A stretch of DNA of 64,000 bases from Jiangella alkaliphila (GCF_900105925.1 NZ_LT629791.1:5240001-5304000); one strand, 5' to 3'; shown: positions 17,454-27,299, numbered from the stretch's first letter. Notes: generated by a model from the letters alone, not told the origin. Translations and numbers: made by a program.

Positions 17454-18125
17454 ATGGATCTGCTCATCGTCGAGGACTTCATGCTGCTCCTGCTCGACGA
17501 CGACAGCGGCAGCCCGGCCGGCGCCGGCACGCTGCACTACTCGCTCGGCGGTGCCCTGCTCGTCGACCTGGCGCTTCAGGGGCGCATCGAGATCGAGTCC
17601 AAGGGTGTGACGGTCCTCCCCGGGCCGCCGCCGGACGACCCGCTGCTCGCGGACGCGCTGGAGAAGATCGGCGAGAAGCGCCGGAGCACCCACTCGCTGC
17701 TGTTCGTGCTCGGCCAGGGGCTCAGCGACAAGGTCACCGAACGCCTCCTCGAGCGCGGCCTGATCCGCCGCGAGCAGCGCAAGTTCCTCGGCCTGTTCCG
17801 CACCACCACCTGGCCCGCCGACGACGCCCGGCACGAGGCCGAGCTGCGCGCCGGGCTCGAGCGCGTGCTCGTCCACGGCGACGACCCGGACGCCCGGACG
17901 GCGGCGATCATCGCGCTGCTGAACTCCATCAACGTGTTGTACATCGTGGTCAGCGGCCCGGACTTCCCCTGGCGGGTCGTCGCCAAGCGGGCCTACGAGA
18001 TCCAGCAGGGCGACTGGGCCGGCGACCCGGCGACCCAAGCGGTCATGACGACCAACGCCGGCATCGTCGCGGCGACCGCCAGCGCGGTGGCCGTCGCCGC
18101 CGCGACCGGCGTGGCGAACTCCTAG
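17454..18125 (+). CDS. GOLPH3/GPP34-family phosphoprotein
   Basis: A 223-residue protein from ATG 17454 (a GTG two codons upstream is possible). The start MDLLIVEDFMLLLLDDDSG, the segment LHYSLGGALLVDLALQGRIE and the later ERGLIRREQRKFLGLF are characteristic of the GPP34 (GOLPH3) fold. In eukaryotes this protein binds phosphatidylinositol-4-phosphate at the Golgi; bacterial homologues are frequent in actinobacteria, and their role is unknown. The C-terminal 30 residues are Ala/Val-rich. It is divergent from the TetR gene, probably its regulator, and its stop overlaps by 4 bases (CTAG) the stop of the convergent lipoprotein gene. Confidence 0.88.
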   Translation: MDLLIVEDFMLLLLDDDSGSPAGAGTLHYSLGGALLVDLALQGRIEIESKGVTVLPGPPPDDPLLADALEKIGEKRRSTHSLLFVLGQGLSDKVTERLLERGLIRREQRKFLGLFRTTTWPADDARHEAELRAGLERVLVHGDDPDARTAAIIALLNSINVLYIVVSGPDFPWRVVAKRAYEIQQGDWAGDPATQAVMTTNAGIVAATASAVAVAAATGVANS

Positions 18126-18868
18126 GGCGTCGCGGCCGGAGTCTCAGTCGCCGTCCCGGTGTCCGTCGGCCCCGGCGTCGCCGGATCCGTCGCCGTGCCC
18201 GTCCCGTCGTCGCCGAGCACGTGCGCCGCCAGGTTCACCAGCACGACCGGCTCCGCCGCGGCCGCGACCACGCCGTGGCGCAGCGTGATGACGTACGTGC
18301 GGACGTCGTCGGCGACCACGAACGACACGTCCTCGGCGTCGGACAACAGGAAGCCGTCGCGGCCGGCGACCGTCTGAGCGGTGACGAGGGCGCCCGCGGC
18401 CTGCGCGTCGTCGACGGTGGGGTCGATGCGGCCGGCGGCGGTCTCGGCGTCGGTGTAGCCGCTGACGGCGATCTCCAACGGCACCGGCGGCGGCGTGGGC
18501 GGCGGCGTCTGACCCTCCGGGGCCTCGGGGACGCCGTAGCTGCAGGTCAGGCGCCCGGTGCGGCCGGAGTCGGGCAGGAACTCGTCGTTGTAGACGCGGA
18601 TCGTCTCGCCCTGCATGGGCACCTGCAGGATCTGCGCGACGTCGCCGGCGCTGGCAAGGTCGCCGCACTCCTCCGGCACGCCGGTCGTCGAGGTGGGCGA
18701 CGCGGTCGGGTCCTCCGCGGCCTCGGTGCCGTCGCCCTCCGTCGGCTCCCCCGACGTGGGCACGACCGGCACCTCGGGCTCGTCGCCGTTCGAGCAGCCG
18801 GCCAGCACGAGGAGCAGCGGCAGGATCAGCGCCGCGGCTCGGCAGCGGTCTCTGCTCGTCACGTGCAC
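18122..18868 (-). CDS. Putative lipoprotein
   Basis: A 248-residue exported protein. The N-terminus is a lipoprotein signal: a charged start, hydrophobic ALILPLLLVL and lipobox LAGC (Cys25). A Pro/Glu/Thr-rich linker (to about residue 63) follows, then a domain beginning CGDLASAGDVAQIL with a second Cys in LTCSYG, resembling the DUF3558-type lipoproteins of actinobacteria in layout. The C-terminus is Thr/Ala/Pro-rich. Function is unknown; surface location is inferred from the lipobox. Its stop codon overlaps that of the convergent GPP34 gene. Confidence 0.78.
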   Translation of the reverse strand: MHVTSRDRCRAAALILPLLLVLAGCSNGDEPEVPVVPTSGEPTEGDGTEAAEDPTASPTSTTGVPEECGDLASAGDVAQILQVPMQGETIRVYNDEFLPDSGRTGRLTCSYGVPEAPEGQTPPPTPPPVPLEIAVSGYTDAETAAGRIDPTVDDAQAAGALVTAQTVAGRDGFLLSDAEDVSFVVADDVRTYVITLRHGVVAAAAEPVVLVNLAAHVLGDDGTGTATDPATPGPTDTGTATETPAATP

Positions 18869-18906
18869 ACGGTAACGCCCGGCACCGCCGCACGGGCGAC
18901 GGACAT

Positions 18907-18947
18907 GCGGCGAGCCCCGCCCCCACTCCGGGGACGGGGCTCGCCGC
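18907..18947 (-). terminator. Rho-independent-like hairpin after the kelch subtilisin gene
   Basis: A perfect 13 bp stem, GCGGCGAGCCCCG pairing with CGGGGCTCGCCGC, with a 15-base loop, begins 10 bases after the stop codon of the gene at 18957. There is no U-tract, as is usual in high-GC actinobacteria. Confidence 0.72.
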
Positions 18948-18956
18948 GGGCTGTCC

Positions 18957-21900
18957 CTAAGGCGCGGTGACGGTGACGGTGACCGGCACCCGCACCTCCG
19001 CCGCCCCCGGGTCGTCGGTCCGCACCAGCACGGTGGCGTGGTGCGTGCCGGGTTCCAGGGCGCTCGCGTCGACGGTCAGCTCGACCGACGCCGTGCTGTC
19101 CGGCTCGACGCTCACGCCGGACTCCGCCGCGGACAGCCACGGCACGTCCGCGACGACCGTGTCGCAGCGCTCGCCCTCGACCGGCCGGAAGTACACCCCG
19201 CGGTTGGTGACGACCTGCGAGCCGTTCCAGATACTGCCGCCGACCGCCCAGATCTCCCCGCCGGTCAGCGACTCCGTGCAGCCCGCGCCGAGCCCCGCCC
19301 CGCGCTGCGGCAACGACTGGAGCGGCTGCCAGGCGCCGTCCGGCCAGCTCGCGAGCGGCAGCCGTTCGGCGGCATCGGAGTACCGGGCGGTGTCGCCCGG
19401 AATGCCGCCGCCGAGCGCGTAGATCGCCGTGTCGGTCGCGACCAGCCCGAGGTTGTACCGAGCCTGCCCGAGGTCGGGTCCGCGCTCCCACTCGCCGGTC
19501 ATCATGTCGAGCCGCAGCGATGCCGACCCGGCCGCGGCCGGGGACCCGCCGACCACGTAGAGATGGTGGCCCTGCTGGGCGAACCCGGCCTGCTGCACGG
19601 CGTGCGGCATCGGCTCGAGCTGCTCCCAGGTGTTCGTGGCGGTGTCATAGACCTGGACCGCGTCGGTGGCCCGGTAGCCCTCGCCGTAACCGCCCGCGAG
19701 GTAGATCCGGCCGTCCCAGATTCCCACCGCCGCGTTGTTGACCCGCACCGGCAGGCCCGCCGCCGACCGCCGCTGGCCGGTGTTCAGGTCGTAGACCTCG
19801 TGCTGGAACCCCGGGCCGAAGTAGTTGCCGCCGCCGAGGAGGTGGACCTCGTCCACGTCACAGACCGCCACCGTGCCTCCCGCCGGTCCGGACGGGAACC
19901 GCGGCTGCTCGTCCCACCCGCTCGTGGCCGGGTCGAACACGAACCCGCGGACGTAGTCCAGCGCGACCAGCCGGTCCGCGCGGCCGTCGCAGCCGACCAT
20001 GCGGATGCCGGTGTGCTGGCCGGTGTCCGGGTAGTCGACCGCCATGCGGTACCACTGCGGCGGCAGGGCCAGCTCCGTCGCGGCCGCGCTGACGGCGGGG
20101 GTCGAGCTCACGCCGGGCGCGGCGTCCGTGCCCGCCGGCCGGGCCCGCAGCTGTGCGGGCGTCTCGAGGACCTCCGCCGCGAAGCCGGTGGCCCCGGTGT
20201 TGCCCAGCGTGACCGGCACGGTGACGCTGTCGCCCGCGGCCACGGTCGCGGCCAGCTCGCCGGGCTCGACCGACGCGCACGCCACCGACTGGACCGGGTC
20301 GAGCTCTACGGACGTGACGTCGCCCGGCCGCGGCCGCAGTCCGCTCGCCGCGTCCGGCTGGTGGCCCGGGGCGGTGGCGGTCACCGTCGCCCTGCCCTCG
20401 TTCGGCAGCACCCACACCCGGGCGAGCCCGTCGGCGTCGGCCGTCGCCGTGCGGGTGTGCGACCGGGTCTCGACGGTGACGCGGGCGCCGGTCAGCGCCT
20501 GCCCCTCGGTGCCGCACCGGCCGATCGCGTCGACGTCGACGGCGAGCTCCGCGGCCCGCCGCGACGCGGTGACGTCCAGCGTCACCGGTACCGGCGCGAC
20601 CGTGCCAGGAGTGTTCTCGACGACGGCGATGGAGCCCAGCTCGGTGCCCGGCCCGGCCAGCGGGGTACCGTCCAGCCGCACCGGCACAGTCACCGTCTCC
20701 CCCACAGCGAGGTCGACCTCCGTGCGGTCCAGCGTCATCCAGGGCAGGTCGCCGGTGCCGCAGGAGTCGAGCCCGGGCAGCGCCTCGCCGGACGGGTCCG
20801 TCCGCCAGCCGCGCTCGGCCGACCGCCCGCCGAACCGGAAGAGACCGCAGGCCGCGGCCGACCCGTAGGACGTCCGCGGGGCGGGCGGGAGCGACGACCA
20901 CGTGTTCGTGCCCGGGTCGTAGGCGTACCCCTCATTGGTGCCGTAGTTGACCCCGTCGATCTGGATGATGCCGCCGCTGACCAGAAGGTTTCCGTTCGCG
21001 ACGGTGCCCGCGGCGTCCGTCGTGGCGACCGGCATCGCGGCCACCTCGGTCCACCGGTCCGCGTCCGGGTCGTACCGGAACGTCTGGCTGGTCGGCGCGC
21101 CGGCCGTCCCGCCGGCGCAGTAGATGGCGCCGTCGATCGCGCCGCACACCGGCATGCTGATCCGTGCGGTCGGGTACGGAGCCACCTCCGTCCAGGTATC
21201 GGCGCCGGGGTCGTAGCGGAACACCGTGTTGTCGCAGCTCGGGCTGAGGTCACAGCCGCCGATCTGGTAGAACTGCCCGTCCAGCGCGACGCCGGCGCCG
21301 AACGCCCGCAGCCGCGGCGGGCCGTCGCGCAGCTCCCACCGGTCGGTGGCCGGGTCGTAGATCTCCAGCCCCGGCGCCATCTCGTTGTCGTGCGTCAGCT
21401 CGCCGTCGGTCGTGGCGCCGTCGACCACCCACCAGTCGAGGCCGCCCGCGGCGAAGATCCGTCCGTCCATCGCCGCCACCGCCGGGGCGCCCCGGCCGTA
21501 GGTCATCGGCCGCTTGCGGGTCCAGGTGTCCGTGGCCGGGTCGTAGGCGAGCAGGTAGTTGACCTCGAAGTAGTTGCCGGCGCCCGTGTAGATCTCCTGC
21601 ATGCCGCCGACGCTGTAGACGACGCCGTCGATCGCCGCCGCCCCGAGGTAGTCGAGCCCGCGCTGATCGCTCCCGCCGAGGGTGAAGAACGGGGCGATGG
21701 GCTCCCAGCCGGACGAGGGGGTGACGGCGGCCGTGCCACCGCTCGACGCGGGGTCGGGCATCAGGCGGCCGGTCGGCGACGGGGTCAGCTCCACCGGCAC
21801 GCGGGTGACGTCGGGCGTGTCCTCCGACGAGTCCAGCCGGGCCCGCTCGGTCAGCGTGACCGTGGTGGCGAGCGTGCCGGAGTTGGTCAGCGTGAGCGAC

Positions 21901-24203
21901 CCCTCCGCCGACTCGCCGAACGGCGTCGTGGCGTCCAGGCCGTCGGCGGCCACCTCGATCTTCGCCGCGTCGAGGTCGACGTCGGCCCGCACGACCCCGC
22001 CGTCGACGACGTCCACCGGCACCGTCGCCGTCGGGTAGCCCGCGATCGTCACGGTGAGCTGCTGCGCGCCCGGCGGCGCGACCAGCCGGAAGAACCCGTC
22101 GTCCAGCGCATCGTCGCCGGGGGTCGGCCGGCTGTCGGTGTACTCCCAGGGCCCGCCGTCGCCGGCCACGACCTCCGCGCCGTCGATCGCGGCGCCGTCG
22201 GCCGCGGACCGCACGTGCCCCACGACCAGCCCGTACGGCGGTGGCGGCTGGCAGCCGTACGGGTCATAGCCGACCGCCTGACACCCGCCGTCGAGTGTCA
22301 GGTCGACCGGCTCGGCGCCGGCCTCGGACGTGACCTGCCGCTCCACCGGCGCGTAGCCGTACAGCTCCGACGACACCAGCAGCGTCTCGTCGCCCTCCGG
22401 CAGCCGCAGCTCGAACCGGCCGGTGACCGGATCGGTGTTGACGCGCGTCTCGGGCAGGCCGGCCACCTCCAGCTGTGCGTAGAGCGGCCAGCCGTGCACG
22501 CCGCCGTCGCGCACCGTCCCGGTCACCGTGTGCACCGGCAGCGGCGCCAGCGCGACGTCGGCGGTCACCTCGCCGCCGGCCGGCACTGTCATCGCCCGGG
22601 TGACGTCGCCGTAGCCGTACGCGGTCGCGGTCAGCGTCACGTCACCGGCGTCGACCAGCATCGAGTACCGGCCCTCGTCGTCGGTCTGCGTGCTCCGCTC
22701 GCCGACCGCGAGCGTGGCCCCCGGCAGCGGGTCGCCGGACGCCTCGTCGGTGACGACGCCGCGGACGCGGCCGGCGTCGCCCAGGGGCGCGCCGAGGACG
22801 GCGGCGAGGGCGTCCAGCTTGCCCTCGCCCCACACGTTGTTGTCGTCGGCGTCGCCGCCGCAGGTCGTGTCCTCGACGTCGCGGGCGGTGTCCTCGAGCA
22901 GGCGCGCGGTGTCGTCGACGTTGCCGCGCAGCGCCTCGGACGCCGACCACACCAGCGCGATGGCGCCCGCGACGTGCGGCGCCGCCATCGACGTGCCGTC
23001 GGCGGTCGCGTACGTCCCGCCGGGCACCGAGGAGCGCACCGCGACGCCGGGTGCCGAGACGTCCGGCTTGATCCCGCCGTCGAGCGGGCTCGGGCCGCGG
23101 CTGGAGAACGACGCGATGACCCCGTCCCGGTCGTAGGCGCCGACGCCCAGGGTGTTCCCGAAGCTGCCCGGCGCGCCCACCGTCTCGCAGGCCGGGCCGT
23201 CGTTCCCGTTGGAGAACACCGGGAAGATCCCGGCCGCGCGCCAGGCGTCGACCACGGGGCGGAAGAAGGTGTCGGTGCCGCCGCCGCTCCACGAGTTGTT
23301 CACGATGTGCGGCCGGAGCGCGGGGTCGGCGTTCTCGCCGGCCAGGTCGGTCGGGGCGAGCAGCCACTGGCCCGACGCGAGCAGGTCGGCCTCCGAGCAG
23401 AAGTCGGACGCGCAGCCCTTGGCGCTGATCCACGTCGCGCCCGGCGCCACCCCGATCTGGTTGCCGCTGCCGGTGCCGACCATGGTGCCCATGGTGTGGG
23501 TGCCGTGGCCGGTGTTGTCGCAGGGCGTCGCCGCACCGCACACACCGGTCGGGTCGAAGAAGTTGTGGTCGTGGCTGACCGAGCCGTCCGGTGCACGGCC
23601 GCGGTAGGCGGCCGCCAGCGCCGGGTGGTCGAACTGCACGCCGGAGTCGATGGACCCGATCACGACGCCCTCGCCGCGCACGCCCGCCTGCGACCACACC
23701 TGGTCCGCGCCGATGTCGGCCACGCCCCACTCCACCGCGGCGACGGCGGCGGCCGCCGCCTCGGGCTCGAGCTCGGGCAGCGGCACGGTCTCCAGCGCCG
23801 TGACGGCGGCGACCTCGGGCCGGTCCGTCACGGCCGCGAGCGCTTCGTCACCGCCGTCGTGCACGACGATCGAGTTGCTGATCCAGTACGACGTGAACGT
23901 CGCGCCCTGGCCGGTCAGGGCCTCGACGACCTCCGCCTGGGTGTCCTCGGCCGTGCTCTGCAGGGCGTCCACCACGAACGCGCCGCGCTCGGCCCAGTCG
24001 TCGATCGACTCCGCCTCGCGGAGGTCGGCCTGCTCCTCGAACTCGACGACGAAGTCCGCGGTGTGGCCGGACGCGATCGTCGAGCGCACCTCCGCGGCAA
24101 CGTCCGGCTCGGGTGGGACCTCGGCGGCCTGTGGCGCCGTCCAGGACACCAGGGATGTCAGCAGCGCGACGGCTGGCACCGCCGCGACGAACCGTAGCCT
24201 CAT
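18957..24203 (-). CDS. Giant secreted S8 subtilisin with kelch and carboxypeptidase-regulatory-like repeats
   Basis: A 1748-residue protein starting at ATG 24203 behind GGAGGTCCTCCG. Residues 1-27 form a signal peptide; an inhibitor-I9-like propeptide runs to about residue 160. The S8 domain has D186 (VIGSIDSGVQ), H233 (TGHGTHTMG), Asn334 (SNGNDGPA) and S405 (DGTSMAAPH). Then come carboxypeptidase-regulatory-like Ig folds (about 485-565 and 660-745), a kelch propeller (about 870-1150; repeats with YDPATDTW and YDPGADTW), another Ig and regulatory-domain stretch, a second kelch set (about 1410-1650) and a C-terminal CARDB-like Ig domain. A protease carrying two kelch propellers is unusual; they may bind polysaccharide or protein outside the cell. 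It lies downstream of a LuxR-type regulator on the same strand. Confidence 0.92.
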   Translation of the reverse strand: MRLRFVAAVPAVALLTSLVSWTAPQAAEVPPEPDVAAEVRSTIASGHTADFVVEFEEQADLREAESIDDWAERGAFVVDALQSTAEDTQAEVVEALTGQGATFTSYWISNSIVVHDGGDEALAAVTDRPEVAAVTALETVPLPELEPEAAAAAVAAVEWGVADIGADQVWSQAGVRGEGVVIGSIDSGVQFDHPALAAAYRGRAPDGSVSHDHNFFDPTGVCGAATPCDNTGHGTHTMGTMVGTGSGNQIGVAPGATWISAKGCASDFCSEADLLASGQWLLAPTDLAGENADPALRPHIVNNSWSGGGTDTFFRPVVDAWRAAGIFPVFSNGNDGPACETVGAPGSFGNTLGVGAYDRDGVIASFSSRGPSPLDGGIKPDVSAPGVAVRSSVPGGTYATADGTSMAAPHVAGAIALVWSASEALRGNVDDTARLLEDTARDVEDTTCGGDADDNNVWGEGKLDALAAVLGAPLGDAGRVRGVVTDEASGDPLPGATLAVGERSTQTDDEGRYSMLVDAGDVTLTATAYGYGDVTRAMTVPAGGEVTADVALAPLPVHTVTGTVRDGGVHGWPLYAQLEVAGLPETRVNTDPVTGRFELRLPEGDETLLVSSELYGYAPVERQVTSEAGAEPVDLTLDGGCQAVGYDPYGCQPPPPYGLVVGHVRSAADGAAIDGAEVVAGDGGPWEYTDSRPTPGDDALDDGFFRLVAPPGAQQLTVTIAGYPTATVPVDVVDGGVVRADVDLDAAKIEVAADGLDATTPFGESAEGSLTLTNSGTLATTVTLTERARLDSSEDTPDVTRVPVELTPSPTGRLMPDPASSGGTAAVTPSSGWEPIAPFFTLGGSDQRGLDYLGAAAIDGVVYSVGGMQEIYTGAGNYFEVNYLLAYDPATDTWTRKRPMTYGRGAPAVAAMDGRIFAAGGLDWWVVDGATTDGELTHDNEMAPGLEIYDPATDRWELRDGPPRLRAFGAGVALDGQFYQIGGCDLSPSCDNTVFRYDPGADTWTEVAPYPTARISMPVCGAIDGAIYCAGGTAGAPTSQTFRYDPDADRWTEVAAMPVATTDAAGTVANGNLLVSGGIIQIDGVNYGTNEGYAYDPGTNTWSSLPPAPRTSYGSAAACGLFRFGGRSAERGWRTDPSGEALPGLDSCGTGDLPWMTLDRTEVDLAVGETVTVPVRLDGTPLAGPGTELGSIAVVENTPGTVAPVPVTLDVTASRRAAELAVDVDAIGRCGTEGQALTGARVTVETRSHTRTATADADGLARVWVLPNEGRATVTATAPGHQPDAASGLRPRPGDVTSVELDPVQSVACASVEPGELAATVAAGDSVTVPVTLGNTGATGFAAEVLETPAQLRARPAGTDAAPGVSSTPAVSAAATELALPPQWYRMAVDYPDTGQHTGIRMVGCDGRADRLVALDYVRGFVFDPATSGWDEQPRFPSGPAGGTVAVCDVDEVHLLGGGNYFGPGFQHEVYDLNTGQRRSAAGLPVRVNNAAVGIWDGRIYLAGGYGEGYRATDAVQVYDTATNTWEQLEPMPHAVQQAGFAQQGHHLYVVGGSPAAAGSASLRLDMMTGEWERGPDLGQARYNLGLVATDTAIYALGGGIPGDTARYSDAAERLPLASWPDGAWQPLQSLPQRGAGLGAGCTESLTGGEIWAVGGSIWNGSQVVTNRGVYFRPVEGERCDTVVADVPWLSAAESGVSVEPDSTASVELTVDASALEPGTHHATVLVRTDDPGAAEVRVPVTVTVTAP

Positions 24204-24244
24204 CGGAGGACCTCCAGGTCAGGGGGGTTACCCGGCGACGAGAC

Positions 24245-24361
24245 TCACAACGGCACCCAGTCGTCGGGGTCGGCGGGTCCCGCCGGCTCCTCGTCGGGCT
24301 GCGCCTCGTCGTCGTCCGGCACCTCATCGGCCGGTTCCGGCGGCGGGGTCGTCTCGTCCAT
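24245..24361 (-). CDS. Possible small acidic peptide (38 aa)
   Basis: An ATG-started frame of 38 residues (begins MDETTPPPEPADEV, ends DPDDWVPL), with 14 Asp or Glu and 11 Pro. It sits alone in the gap between the LuxR-type regulator and the kelch protease on the same strand. The ribosome-binding site is weak (AGGGTGTGG). The composition suggests a disordered peptide. It may simply be chance in GC-rich DNA; no family is recognised. Confidence 0.3.
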   Translation of the reverse strand: MDETTPPPEPADEVPDDDEAQPDEEPAGPADPDDWVPL

Positions 24362-24395
24362 GGGCCACACCCTGCCGACGCGCGCCCGGTGATAG

Positions 24396-27299
24396 CTATG
24401 GCAGAACGCCGTACTCTTTGCCCAGCAGCCGTACCAGGTCGGTGCGCGAACGCACCCGCAGCTTGCGCTTGATCGCCGCCATGTGTTTGTCGACGGTGAA
24501 CGCGGAGACGAACAGCGCGGCGGCGATCTCCTTGTTCGTCCGCCCGCTCGCGGCCAGTTCCGCCACCTGCCGCTCCCGCGGGGAGAGCTCCGTTCCGTAG
24601 CCGCGACGGCCGCCGCGGTGGCGGGCGGGCAGCGCCACGTCGTGCCGTCGGGCCAGGCCGGCCGCGCGGTCGGCGTCGCCCGCCGCGCCGAGCCGCTGGT
24701 ACGCCGCGGCGGCCTCGCGCAGCAGCGGCCCGCCACGGTGGACGTCACCGGCGGCGAGCCGGGCAGCGGCGGCGGCCTCGCGAGCCCGGGCCGCCTCGTA
24801 CGGCGCGGGCAGCGTGTCGTACTGCTCGGCGGCCGCGACGAGGTCGTCCGCGCTGCCGGCCAGCAGGCCGCGGGCGTGGGCCAGCGCGGGATCGGCCAGC
24901 GGGGCGTCCAGCTCGCGCAGTTCCGCGGCGGCCCGATCGGCGAACCGCTCCGCCTCGGCACGCAGGTCCGCGGCGAGCAGCGTCTCGACGGCGACGGGCA
25001 CGGCCCAGCCGGCCGGCGCCCACAATCCCTTGGCGTCCAGCACGCCGAGCAGGGTGCGGATGCGGGTCAGCGCCGCGGGTACGTCGCCGCGGGCCAGCCC
25101 GGCCCGGGCCCACGCGGTGGCGGCCAACGGCACGATCTCGTAGGCGCCGATCTCGACGGCCAGCTCGGTGACCCGCCGCAGCAGCGCCTCTCCCCCGTCG
25201 ACGTCGCCGCCCGCGACGGCCAGGGCGCCGGCCACCAGCTCGAGGTCGAGCCGGCTGGTCGCGTAGTCGGCGACGTCGGCCAGCGCCGCGTCGACCTCGC
25301 CGGCCAGACCGTCCCACCGCCCGGCGCCGTAGCTCAGGACCGCCAGCCCACCGCGCAGCATGACCTCCAGCCGGCGGTTCTGCTGGGCGGCCTCGCTGCG
25401 CAGACCCGCGGCGAGCATGCGGTCCGCGGTCGTGAGGTGGCCGAGGTAGCTCGCGGCGACGCCGAGCGAGCAGTAGGCGCTGGCCTCCCGTCGCTGCCGC
25501 GGCCGGCCGCCGGTCAGCGCCTCGACCCGCTCGGCGACGGCGCGCCAGGATCGGTCGCCGCCCTCCATCAGGCTGGCGCCGGCCTTGCCCAGCACGAAGA
25601 TCTTCAGGAGCCGGTCGTCGACCCCCTCGACCAGCTCGACCGCCCGCGTCATCCAGTACACCGACTCCGACGTCGGGACGTCCGACGGGATGGTGACGCC
25701 CAGCCCCACCATCGCCCAGGTCCGCAGGTCCGGACGGTGCTCCAGCTCGGGCAGTGCGTCGGGGAAGAGCTGTCGCTGGCCGGCCGGATCCTCGCCGGCC
25801 TGGCCGAGGATGACGGCGAGCAGGAACCGCAGCTCGCCCCGTGCCGTCCCGGGGACGTCCAGGTCGAGCACCGCGCGCAGCGGCTCGATCACGTCGCGGG
25901 CGTGCAGAGTGTCCAGCGCGGCCCAGCCCAGGTCGACGGCGACGGCGGCCCGCCGCGACGGCGGCAGGTCGGCCTGGCGTAGCACGTCGGCCAGCAGCCG
26001 GACCGCCTCGTCCTCGTCGCCCAGCCGGGCGGCCTGAGCGGCCGCCCGCACGGCGGCGTCGGCCCACTCGGTGAACCGGCCGGCGCTGCGCAGGTGGTGG
26101 GCGACCTGACCCAGCGGGACCGGCGACTGCTCGCCCAGCGCGTCGGCCGCCCGGCTGTGCAGCGCGATGCGGCGGGCGGCGTTGAGGTCGTCGTACACCG
26201 CCTGCGCGGCCAGCGCGTGCCGGAACCCGAACCGTCCGTCCGTCTCGGCCAGCACGCCGTGGGCGACGGCCTGGGCCAGCGCATCGAGCAGGCGGTCGCC
26301 GCTGCCGTCGTCGCCGCCGTCGCCCGGCGCGGTCATCGCGGCGAGGACGGCCGGGACAGCGGGGGTGCGCAGCACCGCGACGGCGTCGACCAGGCGCCGT
26401 GCCCCGGCCGGCAGCCGGTCCACCCGCTCGACGGTGGAGTCGCGGATGCTGCGCGGGACCTCCAGCCGGGCCAGCGTCCGGCGCGCCCACCGATCGCCCC
26501 GGTGCATCACCTCGCCGCGCTCGCGGAACAGCGCGAGCACCTCCTCGACGGCGAACGGGAGGCCGGACGTGCCCTCCCACAGGTAGCGGGTGAACTCCTC
26601 CGACACCTGGTCGGCGTCGAGGATGGCGCCGGCCAGCAGGCCGGTCCGGGCCTCGTCCAGCGGGGCGAGCACGACGTGCGCCCGCGCCGTGCCGGCCGGT
26701 GGCTTCGCCGTCAACGCCCGCACGCCGGCGTCGGCGTCCTCGCCGCGGTAGGTCAGCACCAGCGTCAGGTCCGCCGGCATATCGGCCAGCAGATAGGCGA
26801 CGAAGTCGGCCGTCTGCTCGTCCACCCAGTGCAGGTCCTCGAGCACCAGCACCGCGGGCGAGACCGCGGTCAGCAGCGCGGCCAGGCCGCGGAACACCAG
26901 GTGCCGCTGCGCGACCCGGTCGTCCAGCGGCTCCGGCGCCGGCGGCAGCCACGCGGCGAGCTCCGGCAGCAGCGGGCGGAGGGCTCCGGCCACGGTGCTC
27001 ACCGGGCGTCCGCGCAGTTCCTCGCCCACACCCCGCAGCGCCTCGAGCACCGGACCGAGCGGGAACGACTCCCGAATGGGGTGACAACGGCCGACCATGA
27101 TCCACCGGCCGGCGGTCCCGGGGCCGGCCAGCCACTCCGTCACCAGCCGGGTCTTGCCGACCCCGGCCTCGCCCTCGATCGACACGACCGCCGGCGGCGC
27201 CGACCCGGCGGCGGCGAGCTGCGACAACTCCCTCGACCGGCCGACCATGGCCGGCGCGACGACCCGTCCGCGCCCGTCGTCCACCGTGCTCTCACCCAC
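24396..27299 (-). CDS. LuxR-family large ATP-binding regulator (LAL type)
   Basis: About 967 residues from GTG 27299, preferred because a GGAGGCGG site precedes it; ATG 27341 gives 981 residues. The N-terminal AAA/STAND ATPase has Walker A EGEAGVGKTRLV near residue 42 and Walker B AVLVLEDLHWVDE near 160. The middle consists of TPR-like helical repeats (long Ala/Leu/Arg-rich helices, about residues 400-850). The C-terminus is a LuxR helix-turn-helix: LSPRERQVAELAASGRTNKE followed by IAAALFVSAFTVDKHM. Such regulators sense a ligand and activate transcription in an ATP-dependent way, often next to secreted enzyme or antibiotic genes. Upstream of the kelch protease on the same strand, it is a candidate activator of it. 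Confidence 0.9.
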   Translation of the reverse strand: MGESTVDDGRGRVVAPAMVGRSRELSQLAAAGSAPPAVVSIEGEAGVGKTRLVTEWLAGPGTAGRWIMVGRCHPIRESFPLGPVLEALRGVGEELRGRPVSTVAGALRPLLPELAAWLPPAPEPLDDRVAQRHLVFRGLAALLTAVSPAVLVLEDLHWVDEQTADFVAYLLADMPADLTLVLTYRGEDADAGVRALTAKPPAGTARAHVVLAPLDEARTGLLAGAILDADQVSEEFTRYLWEGTSGLPFAVEEVLALFRERGEVMHRGDRWARRTLARLEVPRSIRDSTVERVDRLPAGARRLVDAVAVLRTPAVPAVLAAMTAPGDGGDDGSGDRLLDALAQAVAHGVLAETDGRFGFRHALAAQAVYDDLNAARRIALHSRAADALGEQSPVPLGQVAHHLRSAGRFTEWADAAVRAAAQAARLGDEDEAVRLLADVLRQADLPPSRRAAVAVDLGWAALDTLHARDVIEPLRAVLDLDVPGTARGELRFLLAVILGQAGEDPAGQRQLFPDALPELEHRPDLRTWAMVGLGVTIPSDVPTSESVYWMTRAVELVEGVDDRLLKIFVLGKAGASLMEGGDRSWRAVAERVEALTGGRPRQRREASAYCSLGVAASYLGHLTTADRMLAAGLRSEAAQQNRRLEVMLRGGLAVLSYGAGRWDGLAGEVDAALADVADYATSRLDLELVAGALAVAGGDVDGGEALLRRVTELAVEIGAYEIVPLAATAWARAGLARGDVPAALTRIRTLLGVLDAKGLWAPAGWAVPVAVETLLAADLRAEAERFADRAAAELRELDAPLADPALAHARGLLAGSADDLVAAAEQYDTLPAPYEAARAREAAAAARLAAGDVHRGGPLLREAAAAYQRLGAAGDADRAAGLARRHDVALPARHRGGRRGYGTELSPRERQVAELAASGRTNKEIAAALFVSAFTVDKHMAAIKRKLRVRSRTDLVRLLGKEYGVLP

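Noticed and set aside
19038-24197. Long plus-strand open frame of about 1700 codons opposite the kelch subtilisin
   Set aside because: It is the complement of a well-supported gene, lacks any domain, and is rich in Arg, Gly and Val as expected from third-position GC bias.
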